From: Methanobacteriota archaeon
Lineage (GTDB): Archaea; JAADCQ01; Methanopyri; Methanopyrales; Methanopyraceae
NCBI GenBank assembly: GCA_027064305.1
Contig: JAMOPY010000023.1
Coordinates: 48,569-84,621, forward strand
Reading direction: 5' to 3'
DNA: 36,053 nt
How positions within the stretch are numbered: the first letter of the stretch is position 1; each line of letters opens with the position of its first letter. The position numbers and the translations under genes are program-made. The notes beneath the pieces are model-generated. The model did not search any database. It was not told the DNA's origin and was given only the letters and a program-made list of their open reading frames with translations. This document shows, piece by piece, positions 1 through 8,003 of the stretch.

Positions 1-30
1 ACGATCATTCGACCCTCCGATGAGGGGGTC

Positions 31-330
31 GTGTCCGCCGACCAGCAGGTCCTCGCCACCGTCAGCCTGCACCGCGGGCCCACCATCATCGCCGAGGTGG
101 ACCCGCGCCTGGCCGGGGAGCTGGAGGAGGACGACCACGTGATCGTGGACCTCCCGCTCGTCCCCTCCCCCAACGAGGCCCGCCCGCAGCCCAGGATAGT
201 TAAAATTATTAAGGACGAAAAGCTCGTGAACCGGATGAAGGCGGAGATTGAGAAGGAGCCGGAGGCGGTCGTGCCCGCCGTCGTTCCCGGACACCCGCCC
301 ACACCCCCGCCGGAGGACATGTTCGGCTAA
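31..330 (+). CDS. Small acidic protein of unknown function
   Basis: I do not recognise this 99-residue protein. The first half is compact and acidic (a run of Val/Ile alternating with Glu/Asp), a basic stretch rich in Ile and Lys follows at about residues 56-70, and the tail is Pro-rich (PPTPPPED) and probably disordered. No membrane segment or Cys is present. The GTG start at 31 lies just after a G-run (GAGGGGG) that can act as ribosome binding site, although the frame stays open to the window edge, so a longer form cannot be excluded. It ends 24 bases before the coiled-coil gene and is probably cotranscribed with it, which hints at a shared role but does not prove one. Confidence 0.55.
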   Translation: MSADQQVLATVSLHRGPTIIAEVDPRLAGELEEDDHVIVDLPLVPSPNEARPQPRIVKIIKDEKLVNRMKAEIEKEPEAVVPAVVPGHPPTPPPEDMFG

Positions 331-354
331 TTAGCGCCAAGGGGCCCACGATCG

Positions 355-2238
355 ATGATCTTCCGCCGCAAAAGGCCCGAGGAGGAGGATGAGGGCGAGG
401 AGGGTCCCAAGCTCAAGCTGTCGGTCGGCGGTGGAGGGGACGAAGAGGAGGGAGGAGGGGACGAGGGACCACCCAAGCTAAAGCTCCCCAAGCCCGAGAA
501 GGCCCGGGAGGAGCGAGAGGAAGGGGAAGGGGAGGAAGAGGAGGAGTCGGGCGGCGCGATCAAGCTCAAGCTCAAACCGCCCAAGCCGGAGGCCGCGGAG
601 GAGGCCGAGGAGGAAGAGGAGGCCAAACCCGCCCCCGCCCCGGCCCCCGCGAGGGAGGAGGAAGAGGAGGAAGAGGAGCCCGAAGCGGCCCCGGGCTCCG
701 AGGACCTGGAGCGGCTGAAGCGGGAGAACGAGCGACTCCGGCGCGAGCTGGAGGAGTGGAAGGACAAGGCCGAGAGCGCGATCGGGGAGCGCGACAGGCT
801 CCGAGAGGAGGTCAAGCGCCTCAAGGAGGAGCTGAAGGAGCGGGAGGAGGAGCTGGACCGGTACGTCAAGGCCACCAAGCGCCTGAAGGAGAAGATCGAG
901 GAGCTGAAGTCCAAGTACGAGGAGCTCAAGTCCAAGGCGGAGGAGTACCGGGAGAAGTACGAGGAGGCCACTCAGAAGCAGCAGGAGCTTAAGGACAAGC
1001 TGGAGGACCTATCCGAGCAGAACAAGAAGCTGGTGAAGAGCGTCAAGAAGCTCAAGAGCAAGTACGAGAAGATCAAGGAGGAGAAGGAGAAGCTCGAGCG
1101 CAAGCTGGAGGAGCTGTCCGAGGCGGAGGAGCGAATCGAGGAGCTCAAGTCCAAGATCGAGGAGCTGAAGCGGGAGCGCGACGAGCTCCGGAAGCAGCTC
1201 GAGCAGCTCTCCTCGGAGAACGAGCGGCTCCAGTCCAAGCTGAAGGAGGCGGAGAAGCGGATCAAGGAGCTGAGCTCCAAGCTCAAGGACCGCGAGAGGA
1301 AGCTCCGGAAGTCCCGGAAGCAGGTCAAGAAGCTGCGCCGGGAGCTCAAGCGGAAGGACGAGGAGATCGAGAGGCTCAAGAAGAAGGTCTCCCAGCTCAC
1401 CGCCCAGATCAAGCGGTACGAGGAGGGCGAGCAGCTGCTCATCCCCGCCGGCACCGAGATGGCCGTGGCGCGCGTCAACGGCAGCCTCGTCGTGGGCAAG
1501 GACTCCTCCATCCAGTCGATGCACGACGAGGAACCCATCCTCATCAAGGAGAGCGTCAGCATCCGGGACAACTCGCGCGTCCACGGCACCATCGTCGCCA
1601 AGGAGGTGGAGATCGGGAAGGGAGTCAAGGTGCTGGGCGACGTGATCTCCAAGGACGGTGTCCGGATCCGCGAGGGGGCCGAGATCACCGGTAACGTCGT
1701 CTCCCAGGACGCCGTCGAGCTCGGCTCGGGCGTGCGGATCGACGGGTCGGTCGTGGTCGGATCCGACGCCTCGCTGGCCAGCAACGTGAGCGTGTCCGGC
1801 ATCATCGTCGCTCCGGGCAAGGTTAAGGCCTCGGACCGACTGTCCGCCTCCGCCGTCATCTGCAAGGAGCTGGAAACGACGGGCTCCGTCGAGTGCGAGT
1901 ACATCCTCTCCGACGAGCGCGTCAAGCTCGGCGACGGCAGCACCGTGAAGACCGTCATCGTGAAGGAGGGCCCCGTCGAGCAGGGCGCCAGCTCCTGCAT
2001 CTACAACGGGTCGCTGTCCGTCCGGGACGCCGACGGGCTCACCCTGTACGTGGACGGTGACGCGTTCGACACGCCCGAGGCCAACGACGTCCTGAAGAAG
2101 ATCCTCTCCCGCACCGAGTTCCTGGGGCCGCTGAAGCTCGTGGACGACCGCAACAGCGCCCGGTTCGTGCTGGAGAGCCTCACCGACATCGGCGTCTCCG
2201 AGCTGGTCCGGGAGATCCGGGAGGAGCTCGGCGTCTAG
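355..2238 (+). CDS. Coiled-coil protein with bactofilin-like beta-helix C-terminus
   Basis: This 627-residue protein has three visible parts. Residues 1-115 are a highly acidic, low-complexity segment in which a basic KLKL motif recurs three times (near residues 19-22, 41-44 and 70-73). Residues about 116-357 are an almost uninterrupted heptad-rich coiled coil. Residues about 365-540 show short repeats of the type 'hydrophobic-Gly-x-Val/Ile' (for example VHGTIVAKEVEIGKG, ITGNVVSQDAVELGSG) typical of the right-handed beta-helix of bactofilins and other polymer-forming proteins. A small mixed domain closes the chain. There is no signal peptide or membrane segment, so it should be cytoplasmic. 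An ATG start at 355 follows AAGGGG. By family knowledge bactofilins self-assemble into filaments; a scaffold or cytoskeletal role here is inference. The stop overlaps that of the convergent KH/beta-helix gene in the palindrome CTAG. Confidence 0.75.
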   Translation: MIFRRKRPEEEDEGEEGPKLKLSVGGGGDEEEGGGDEGPPKLKLPKPEKAREEREEGEGEEEEESGGAIKLKLKPPKPEAAEEAEEEEEAKPAPAPAPAREEEEEEEEPEAAPGSEDLERLKRENERLRRELEEWKDKAESAIGERDRLREEVKRLKEELKEREEELDRYVKATKRLKEKIEELKSKYEELKSKAEEYREKYEEATQKQQELKDKLEDLSEQNKKLVKSVKKLKSKYEKIKEEKEKLERKLEELSEAEERIEELKSKIEELKRERDELRKQLEQLSSENERLQSKLKEAEKRIKELSSKLKDRERKLRKSRKQVKKLRRELKRKDEEIERLKKKVSQLTAQIKRYEEGEQLLIPAGTEMAVARVNGSLVVGKDSSIQSMHDEEPILIKESVSIRDNSRVHGTIVAKEVEIGKGVKVLGDVISKDGVRIREGAEITGNVVSQDAVELGSGVRIDGSVVVGSDASLASNVSVSGIIVAPGKVKASDRLSASAVICKELETTGSVECEYILSDERVKLGDGSTVKTVIVKEGPVEQGASSCIYNGSLSVRDADGLTLYVDGDAFDTPEANDVLKKILSRTEFLGPLKLVDDRNSARFVLESLTDIGVSELVREIREELGV

Positions 2239-3308
2239 GCGAGCAGGCCCCGCCTCCTCCCCACGTACCAGTGCACCGACCGACCTTCCCGCTCGAACCC
2301 CCTACCCCGAATTCTCCACCCCTTCCCCTCCCTGAAGGCCCTGCACAGCTCCCTACCGGACCCCCCGCCCAACGTCAGCTCGTTCTCGTCCTCCAGGTAC
2401 CGGACGGTGACCTCCTCCCCGCTCCCGACCCTCACCCGCTCCTTCACCCGACCGTTCACCTTCAGCACCGCACGATCCGACTCCAGCACCAGCTCGTAAA
2501 AGTCCAGGTGATCCACCACCTCACTCCCGACCACGAGCGAACGCTCCGGCACGTCCCCCTCCACCCTGGCCCCCGCCCCGATCACCGACCAGCGACCCAC
2601 GCGCGCCCCGCGCACGAGGGCTCGCATCCCCACGAAGCAGCGCTCTCCCACCCGGGACGACTCCACCCGCGCCCCGTCGCCGACGAACGTCAACGGCCCC
2701 AGCTCCGCGTCCCGGACGGTGCAGTGGGCGGACACGCTCACCCGCTTGTGCAGCACCGAGCCGACGACCCGGCTGAAGTTGGAGACCATCGCGCCGCCGT
2801 GCACGGTGGACCGCGAGAGCTCCGTGAAGGCCGCGATCCGGGCGTTGCCCCGCACGCGCACGTTCCGAGCGCGCGCGTGCTGCGGGTGCTTGAAGGCGGG
2901 ACACTCGAAAACGTCATCCCGTTTCCTGATCTTGAACCACCGATTCGCCGGAGCGCGCTCCGGATCCACCACCACGGTCAGGTCCAGGAACACCCGGCGA
3001 CCCCACCACCGCTCCAGCCTCCTGCGCGCCTCCACCCCGATCCTACGCACCGTGCGGCCGCCGCGACCGATCACGGTGCCCTTGAGCGACTCCTTGTGAA
3101 CGACCAGCTCCGCCCGCACGTACAGGACGTCGCGCCGCCTCAGCCCGGGTCGAACCTCGAGAACGTCCACCCCCACCTCCCGGGGCAGCGAGCCGTGGAG
3201 CACGCGCCGGAGGGCCTCCCGGATGGCCCGGCGCGCGTCACTCCTCCACCGGGACGATGTAGTACTCGTAGTTCGGTCTCCGCTGCGCCCGGACCGCCTC
3301 CTGCTCAC
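2235..3308 (-). CDS. Era-type KH domain fused to left-handed beta-helix protein
   Basis: Residues about 28-115 look like the KH domain of the GTPase Era: a helix, the LPREVGVDV strand, the loop VIGRGGRTVRRIG with GxxG, then a helix and LDLTVVVDPE. No GTPase domain is present. Residues about 125-265 carry hexapeptide-like repeats (VRGNARIAAFTELSRSTVHG, SVIGAGARVEGDVPERSLVVGS) of a left-handed beta-helix, the fold of gamma-carbonic anhydrases and acyltransferases. A short beta-rich tail follows. RNA binding is inferred from the KH domain; no catalytic triad is evident, so enzymatic activity is open. The gene is last in the isoprenoid/RNase J operon. The start is uncertain: GTG at 3308 overlaps DUF2118 by 71 bases, GTG at 3203 would cut the first KH helix, and no other canonical start lies between. 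Confidence 0.75.
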   Translation of the reverse strand: MSRRRSGRSGDRTTSTTSSRWRSDARRAIREALRRVLHGSLPREVGVDVLEVRPGLRRRDVLYVRAELVVHKESLKGTVIGRGGRTVRRIGVEARRRLERWWGRRVFLDLTVVVDPERAPANRWFKIRKRDDVFECPAFKHPQHARARNVRVRGNARIAAFTELSRSTVHGGAMVSNFSRVVGSVLHKRVSVSAHCTVRDAELGPLTFVGDGARVESSRVGERCFVGMRALVRGARVGRWSVIGAGARVEGDVPERSLVVGSEVVDHLDFYELVLESDRAVLKVNGRVKERVRVGSGEEVTVRYLEDENELTLGGGSGRELCRAFREGKGWRIRGRGFEREGRSVHWYVGRRRGLLA

Positions 3309-3747
3309 ACACGTACACCACCAGGCAGGGGTGCGGGGCCTCCACGTACCGGACGTCTCCCCGCCGCGTCGTGATCGCGGCCAGCGGGTCCCCCTTCCTG
3401 AGCCGGTCCCCCACGTCGGCGATCGGGGTGACCACGTACCCCTCCACCGGGACCTGGTACACCCGCTCCCCGGGCCGCAGGAACACCAGCGATCTCCGGT
3501 CCGGCGGCTCGATGATCACGTGCCGGGTGACGCGGGCCTCCATGGCATCGAACGCGGCCCTCGCCTCCTCGTACACGACCTTGCGGCAGACGACCGGTTC
3601 CTCCAGCTCCTCGAGCAGACGCTCGGCCAGCTCCCGCGAGCGCACGACGATACGGTGCTCCTCGTCCGTCAGTATGAACTCCTCGTCCGGGAGCCCATCC
3701 TCGACCTCCTCCTCGTCCACCTCCAGGAAAAACCGGGGTAGGGGCAA
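3238..3747 (-). CDS. DUF2118 family protein, biotinyl/lipoyl-like fold
   Basis: The 169-residue sequence matches the archaeal DUF2118 family as I remember it. The second half (about residues 95-150) has the arrangement of a biotinyl/lipoyl-like beta-sandwich: VEGYVVTPIADVGDRLRKGD, then a turn with two Arg and YVEAPHPCLVVYV. The canonical biotin or lipoate Lys of an MKM-type hairpin is not seen, so cofactor attachment is doubtful. The N-terminal half is acidic and helical. It starts at TTG 3747, 13 bases after the idsA stop, and its end overlaps the KH/beta-helix gene. Function is unknown; its place in the operon suggests a link to the isoprenoid or RNase J neighbours. Confidence 0.7.
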   Translation of the reverse strand: MPLPRFFLEVDEEEVEDGLPDEEFILTDEEHRIVVRSRELAERLLEELEEPVVCRKVVYEEARAAFDAMEARVTRHVIIEPPDRRSLVFLRPGERVYQVPVEGYVVTPIADVGDRLRKGDPLAAITTRRGDVRYVEAPHPCLVVYVCEQEAVRAQRRPNYEYYIVPVEE

Positions 3748-3760
3748 CGCCCGACACTCC

Positions 3761-4735
3761 CTAGAACTCCCGCTCGACCACGAAGTCCGCCACCGCCTCG
3801 AGGAACTCCCGGTGCTCGTTCCCCGGCAGCCGACTCAGGGCCTCCTTCGCGGCCTCCGCGTACTCGCGCGCCCGCTCCCGGGCGTAGTCTATCGCCCCGA
3901 GCTCCCGAAGGATCTCGATCACCTCCAGCACCTCCTCCCGGGAGGCGTCCTCGTTGCCCAGCACGCTCAGGATCCGCTCCCGCTGCCCCTCGTCCGCCCG
4001 CTCCAGCCCCTTGATGATGATGAGCGTCTTCTTGCCCTCGACGATGTCGCTGCCGACCGGCTTGCCCAGCTTCGACTCGTCCCCCACCAGGTCCAGGACG
4101 TCGTCCTGGATCTGGAAGGCGATACCGAGGTTCTCCCCGTACTCGGCCAGCGCGGTCAGCTGGTCGTCGTCGGCCCCCGCCTTGAGCCCGCCGACCACGC
4201 AGGAGGCTCGGATGAGCGCGGCCGTCTTCTTGCGCACCATCTCCAGGAACTCCTCCTCCGTCACGTCATCCCGCTCCTCGAACTCCAGGTCCATGGCCTG
4301 CCCCTCGCAGATCTCCGTGCAGGCGCGGGCCAGCTCCCTCACCACCCGGATGTCCCCGCCCTCGGCGGCCACCTCGAACGCCTTGGAGAAGAGCGTGTCC
4401 CCGGCGAGGATGGCGACGGGGACGTTCCAGCGGACGTGGACCGCCTCCACGCCGCGACGCTCCTCGTCCTCGTCCATGATGTCATCGTGGATCAGCGTGA
4501 ACGTGTGGATGAGCTCCACGGCGGCCGCCTCCGGGAGCACGTCCTCCGGGGCGCCGCCCAGGGCCTGGCAGGACTTGATGGCGAGCAGGGGCCGGAAGCG
4601 CTTGCCCCCGGCCTCAATCAGGTGCCAGCAGGCGTCGTACAGCTCCGCGGCCCCACCCCGGGGCAGCACCTCCCGGATCTTGTCGTCCACCAGCTCCCCG
4701 GCCCGCTCCAGCTCCTCGAGCACCCGATCATGCAT
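3761..4735 (-). CDS. idsA: Geranylgeranyl diphosphate synthase (bifunctional short-chain type)
   Basis: This is a trans-prenyltransferase that condenses isopentenyl diphosphate with allylic diphosphates to make farnesyl and geranylgeranyl diphosphate, the precursor of archaeal ether lipids. The 324 residues include the first Asp-rich motif DDIMD at 84-88 followed by EDEERRG, and the second, DDVLD at 211-215, both of which bind Mg-diphosphate. GGKRFRPL at 43-50 supplies the conserved substrate-binding Lys and Arg. Length is normal for the family. The ATG at 4735 is preceded by GGGGAGAGGGA, a good ribosome binding site, and the upstream RNase J stop lies 16 bases away. It belongs to the minus-strand isoprenoid operon. 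Confidence 0.95.
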   Translation of the reverse strand: MHDRVLEELERAGELVDDKIREVLPRGGAAELYDACWHLIEAGGKRFRPLLAIKSCQALGGAPEDVLPEAAAVELIHTFTLIHDDIMDEDEERRGVEAVHVRWNVPVAILAGDTLFSKAFEVAAEGGDIRVVRELARACTEICEGQAMDLEFEERDDVTEEEFLEMVRKKTAALIRASCVVGGLKAGADDDQLTALAEYGENLGIAFQIQDDVLDLVGDESKLGKPVGSDIVEGKKTLIIIKGLERADEGQRERILSVLGNEDASREEVLEVIEILRELGAIDYARERAREYAEAAKEALSRLPGNEHREFLEAVADFVVEREF

Positions 4736-4751
4736 TTCCCTCTCCCCTTTT

Positions 4752-6104
4752 TCAGATGGGTAACTCGATCCGGGTGCCGTCCAGCGTTAGGAACAGGTCC
4801 GTATTGATTTCGTACCCCTCCTGCGTGGCCAGCTCCGCGTAGGCCGCCAACATGTCCGGGTCCCCGTGCGCCGGCACGATGAACTCGGGCTGCAGCATGC
4901 GGAGCAGGAGCCGATGGTCCTCCCGGCCGGCGTGCCCGGAGACGTGCACGTCCTTGAACATCTTCACGCCCTTCAACCGGAGCTTGGTCTCGAGCTTGTA
5001 CCGGTTGGACCGGTTAATGGGGGACGGGATGACGGAGGAGGAGAAGATCACCCCGTCCTGCTCGGTCAACCGGTAGGGGAGCTCGTCGTCCGCCATCCGG
5101 GTCAGCACGGCGCCGGGCTCGCCCTGGTGCCCCGTCACGATGAGCAGGTACTCCTCCTTCTCCTCGCACGCGCGCTCCAACCCGCGCCGGATCGTGTCCG
5201 GCTTGTCGTAGATCCGCGCCCCGGCCGGCAGGTTCAGCAGTCCCAGCTCCTCGGCCACGCGGCCGTACTTGCCCAGGGAGCGACCCGCGAGCACGACCCG
5301 CCGACCGAGCCGGTCCGCGGTGTCCGCGATGGCCTGAATGCGCTCGATGTGCGAGGAGAACGTGGTCACGATGATCCCCTCGGTCTCCTCGTCCGCGAAG
5401 CGCAGGACGTCGCTGACCATCTCCCGGGCCACGGACTCGGACGGGGTCTTGATCTCCTCGGCGACCCGAAGACTCTCCGGGATGAGCAGCAGCACGCCCT
5501 CCTTACCCAGCTGCTTCAACCGCTTGTAGTCCGGCTGGTAACCGATCATCTGGCGATCGTCGAACTTGAAGTCGCACGCGTACACGATCGCCCCGTAAGG
5601 GGTGTGAAGGACCGGCAGCACGCTGCCCGGGATGCTGTGGCTGATGGGCACGAACTCCAGCCGCAGCCGCCGCGAGATCTGCACCTCGTCCCCCGGCTCG
5701 ACCGCGTACAGGTTCATCCGCACCTCCTCGGCCTCCTCCGCGTACCGCTCCTCGTTCTCCAGGTCCCGCTTCACCAGCTCGATGGTGAACCGGGTCCCGA
5801 ACACCGGGCACCGGTACCGGAACAGGAGCTTGGGGACGGCGCCGATGTGATCCAGGTGCGCGTGCGAGAGGGCCACGGCCACCGCCTTGGACCGGTACCG
5901 ACGCAGTATCGTGTCGTCCGGGATCGCCTTCACGTCCCGCAGCTCCCGGGTGGACGCCTTGGGGAAATCCTTCCGGAACACGAGGGACTTGTCCAGCGAC
6001 ATGCCGCAGTCGAAGATCACGAGCTCGTCGTCCACCCGCACGGCCGTCATGTTCCGGCCACCGGCCTCCCCGTACCCTCCGACCGCGAACACCTCCACGC
6101 CCAA
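4752..6104 (-). CDS. rnj: RNase J-type metallo-beta-lactamase ribonuclease
   Basis: This 450-residue protein belongs to the metallo-beta-lactamase/beta-CASP nucleases. Motif HAHLDH at 81-86 binds the two zinc ions, further metal ligands appear as HSIPGSV (about 156-162) and near the end in HGDPD, and the beta-CASP region lies between (about 210-370, with VTGHQGEPGAVL). It resembles the shorter archaeal RNase J, a 5'-3' exonuclease acting on RNA. TTG at 6104 is used, three bases after the isomerase stop; GTG at 6098 is an alternative. Archaeal genomes often keep this nuclease between the IPP isomerase and GGPP synthase genes, as here; the reason is not established. Confidence 0.9.
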   Translation of the reverse strand: MGVEVFAVGGYGEAGGRNMTAVRVDDELVIFDCGMSLDKSLVFRKDFPKASTRELRDVKAIPDDTILRRYRSKAVAVALSHAHLDHIGAVPKLLFRYRCPVFGTRFTIELVKRDLENEERYAEEAEEVRMNLYAVEPGDEVQISRRLRLEFVPISHSIPGSVLPVLHTPYGAIVYACDFKFDDRQMIGYQPDYKRLKQLGKEGVLLLIPESLRVAEEIKTPSESVAREMVSDVLRFADEETEGIIVTTFSSHIERIQAIADTADRLGRRVVLAGRSLGKYGRVAEELGLLNLPAGARIYDKPDTIRRGLERACEEKEEYLLIVTGHQGEPGAVLTRMADDELPYRLTEQDGVIFSSSVIPSPINRSNRYKLETKLRLKGVKMFKDVHVSGHAGREDHRLLLRMLQPEFIVPAHGDPDMLAAYAELATQEGYEINTDLFLTLDGTRIELPI

Positions 6105-6107
6105 CCG

Positions 6108-7223
6108 CTAACACCCCTGACGGCGATCGCCCGAGCAGACCCGCTCGGGATCGATCCCTCGACACTCCAACCACTCCTTAAGCCGCCCGTGAACCACGAT
6201 CGGAACCCTGCTCATCTCCTCCACGGTCCGGCACCCGGTCATCAGCATCGCGATCCTGGCCTCCCTGGCCACGGTCCGCAGGAACCGCACGCACCCCGAC
6301 ACGCCCTCGGACAGCACCTTCCGAAGCACCGGCAGGGCCATCCCCGCGCAGTCCCCGCCCAGCGCCAGCACCTTCGCCACGTCCAGCCCATCCCGCACGC
6401 CGCCGGTCCCGATCACGGGAACGTCGGGCCCCACCACCCGCCTCACCTCCAGGATCGAGGCGGCGGTCGGCACCCCCCACCGCGAGAACGCGCGGCCCAC
6501 GGGCGCCTCCCCGTGCGCCCGAGAGCGCACGGACTCCACCACCGCCCAGTTCGTGCCGCCCGCCCCGCCCACGTCGATCCCGTCCACGACGTCCTTGACC
6601 AGCTCCGCGTCCTCGGCCGACACGCCCGTCCCCGTCTCCTTCAACACCACGGGCACGTCCACGGCCTCCCGCACCTCCTCCAGCGTTTCCACGAACCCCG
6701 ACGCGTCGGGCTCCCCCTCCAGCTGCACCGCCTCCTGCAGCACGTTCACGTGCACGGCCAGCGCGTCCGCGTCCACCATGTCCACGACCTCCACCGCCAG
6801 GTCCGCCCCACCCTCCCGCAACTGCGGCAGCCCGATGTTCGCCAGCACCAACCCGTCCGGGTACTCCTCCCGCACGACCTCGAACGTCCACCGCACCTCC
6901 GGATCCTCCACCCCCGCCCGCTGACTACCCACGCCGATCCCGATCCCCAGCTTCCGCGCGACCACCCCCAGCCTCCGGTTGATCTCCCCCGTCTTCGGGT
7001 GACCGCCCGTCATCCCCGCGATGATGAGCGGAAACGACAGCTCCTTCCCGAACAACCGCACCCGCGTGTCCACCTCATCCATGTCCAGCTCCGGCAGCGC
7101 CCGGTGCACCAGGTGCACGCACTCAAAGAGCGGGCTCGCGTCGGACTCCACGTCCTCCCACACGCAGGCCAACACGTGCTCCCACTTCCGCTCCCTAGTC
7201 CCGCCGGACCACCCGCGTTCCAA
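6108..7223 (-). CDS. fni: Type 2 isopentenyl-diphosphate delta-isomerase
   Basis: This FMN-dependent TIM-barrel enzyme interconverts isopentenyl and dimethylallyl diphosphate. Conserved elements are RKWEHV (12-17) at the N-terminus, IIAGMTGGHPKTGEIN (67-82) over FMN, IGVGSQRAG, VLKETGTGVS, the glycine-rich GGAGGTNWA, and the phosphate-binding GTGGVRDGLDV. Length is as expected, about 350-370 residues. The start is forced by the conserved RK-EH segment: the only canonical codon upstream is TTG at 7223, giving a 29-base overlap with the kinase gene. It acts directly after the kinase product in the alternative archaeal mevalonate route and supplies dimethylallyl diphosphate to idsA. Confidence 0.93.
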   Translation of the reverse strand: MERGWSGGTRERKWEHVLACVWEDVESDASPLFECVHLVHRALPELDMDEVDTRVRLFGKELSFPLIIAGMTGGHPKTGEINRRLGVVARKLGIGIGVGSQRAGVEDPEVRWTFEVVREEYPDGLVLANIGLPQLREGGADLAVEVVDMVDADALAVHVNVLQEAVQLEGEPDASGFVETLEEVREAVDVPVVLKETGTGVSAEDAELVKDVVDGIDVGGAGGTNWAVVESVRSRAHGEAPVGRAFSRWGVPTAASILEVRRVVGPDVPVIGTGGVRDGLDVAKVLALGGDCAGMALPVLRKVLSEGVSGCVRFLRTVAREARIAMLMTGCRTVEEMSRVPIVVHGRLKEWLECRGIDPERVCSGDRRQGC

Positions 7224-7941
7224 CGCGCTCCCCCCGCAGGAACCTATCCACGTTGTCCGGATCGCTCGCGTCGAAGAGGAGCACTTCTACCCCGGCCTCC
7301 GCGATCCGAGCCGCCCGCCGCAGCTTCTCCGCAATCCCTCCCGTCACGTCCACCCCGGCCGCTCCCTCCAACCGCTCCGCCAGCGCCCGCGCCTCCCCCG
7401 GGGTCAACTCCTTAAACGGCTCCCCCACCCCCGGCCGCTCCGGGTACACCCCGTCCACGTCCATCCCGAAGCCCACCCGATCCACCCGCAGCACCGCCAA
7501 CCGCTCCAGAATCTCATCCCCCGACATGATCCGGAACCCGTCCCCGGCCGGCACCACGTCCCCGTACAACATCGGCACGCAGCCCCGCTCCAACACCTCC
7601 ACCACCACGTTCACCGAGCGCAGCAACACCGCCGGCGGCAGCGCGTACACCCGCACCCCCGCCTCCACCGCCGCCCGCTCCATCACCCCCACCAACTCGT
7701 GCATCGCCTCCCGAACCCGCGTAACCCCCTCCTCCAACGACCCCACCCGACGGGCCTCGTAGTGCCCGAACGAGCCCCCACCGTGCACCAGGATCAGCCG
7801 ACCCTCCCAGCCCACCAGCCGCTGCATGAGCTCCCGGATCAACCCCTCCCGGGCCGTCCTCGGCCGACGCTTGTCCGTGATCACGCTGCCCCCCAGCTTC
7901 AACGCCCGGATCAGCCCCACCACCCCCGGCGATGAGGACAC
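7195..7941 (-). CDS. ipk: Isopentenyl phosphate kinase
   Basis: An amino-acid-kinase-fold enzyme that phosphorylates isopentenyl phosphate to the diphosphate, the last step of the archaeal modified mevalonate pathway. Visible motifs are the N-terminal LKLGGSVITDK (14-24) with its catalytic Lys, and HGGGSFGH (53-60), whose final His is diagnostic for isopentenyl phosphate kinases against other kinases of this fold. DVTGGIAEKL near residue 195 fits the nucleotide-binding part. The first gene of the minus-strand operon. GTG at 7941 is the longest start; GTG at 7923, just ahead of GLIRALKLGG, is equally plausible. The 14-base palindrome at 7941-7954 lies over the 5' end. Confidence 0.92.
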   Translation of the reverse strand: MSSSPGVVGLIRALKLGGSVITDKRRPRTAREGLIRELMQRLVGWEGRLILVHGGGSFGHYEARRVGSLEEGVTRVREAMHELVGVMERAAVEAGVRVYALPPAVLLRSVNVVVEVLERGCVPMLYGDVVPAGDGFRIMSGDEILERLAVLRVDRVGFGMDVDGVYPERPGVGEPFKELTPGEARALAERLEGAAGVDVTGGIAEKLRRAARIAEAGVEVLLFDASDPDNVDRFLRGERVGTRVVRRD

Positions 7942-7954
7942 CCGAGGCCTCGGG
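7941..7954. repeat. 14-base perfect palindrome at the ipk 5' end
   Basis: CCCGAGGCCTCGGG is a perfect palindrome lying between the divergent ipk and thiI genes, touching the GTG at 7941 and lying 50 bases before the thiI start. It could be an operator or a hairpin; GC-rich chance palindromes are common here, so the call is weak. No TATA-like AT-rich box is visible in this 62-base gap. Confidence 0.3.
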
Positions 7955-8003
7955 GAACCGATGACCGAAGCGGTGGGCGACCGAGCCCCTCGGGGGCCGC
8001 CCC

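Noticed and set aside
1..23. End of an upstream gene (six codons then TGA at 21-23)
   Set aside because: Six codons are too few to judge, and the first frame is open over the same bases.
195..222. AT-rich island in the first small gene as a promoter
   Set aside because: It lies about 150 bases before the next start, too far for the expected TATA distance, and it encodes a sensible Ile/Lys-rich stretch.
4866..7415. Long open frame of about 850 codons on the plus strand
   Set aside because: It runs antisense to RNase J and the isomerase, whose motifs are intact; its low-complexity His/Pro/Arg composition marks it as a shadow.
7929..7984. Two GATGA boxes resembling C and C' of a guide RNA beside ipk
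   Set aside because: No CTGA or close variant lies at the D' position and the spacing between the boxes is wrong.
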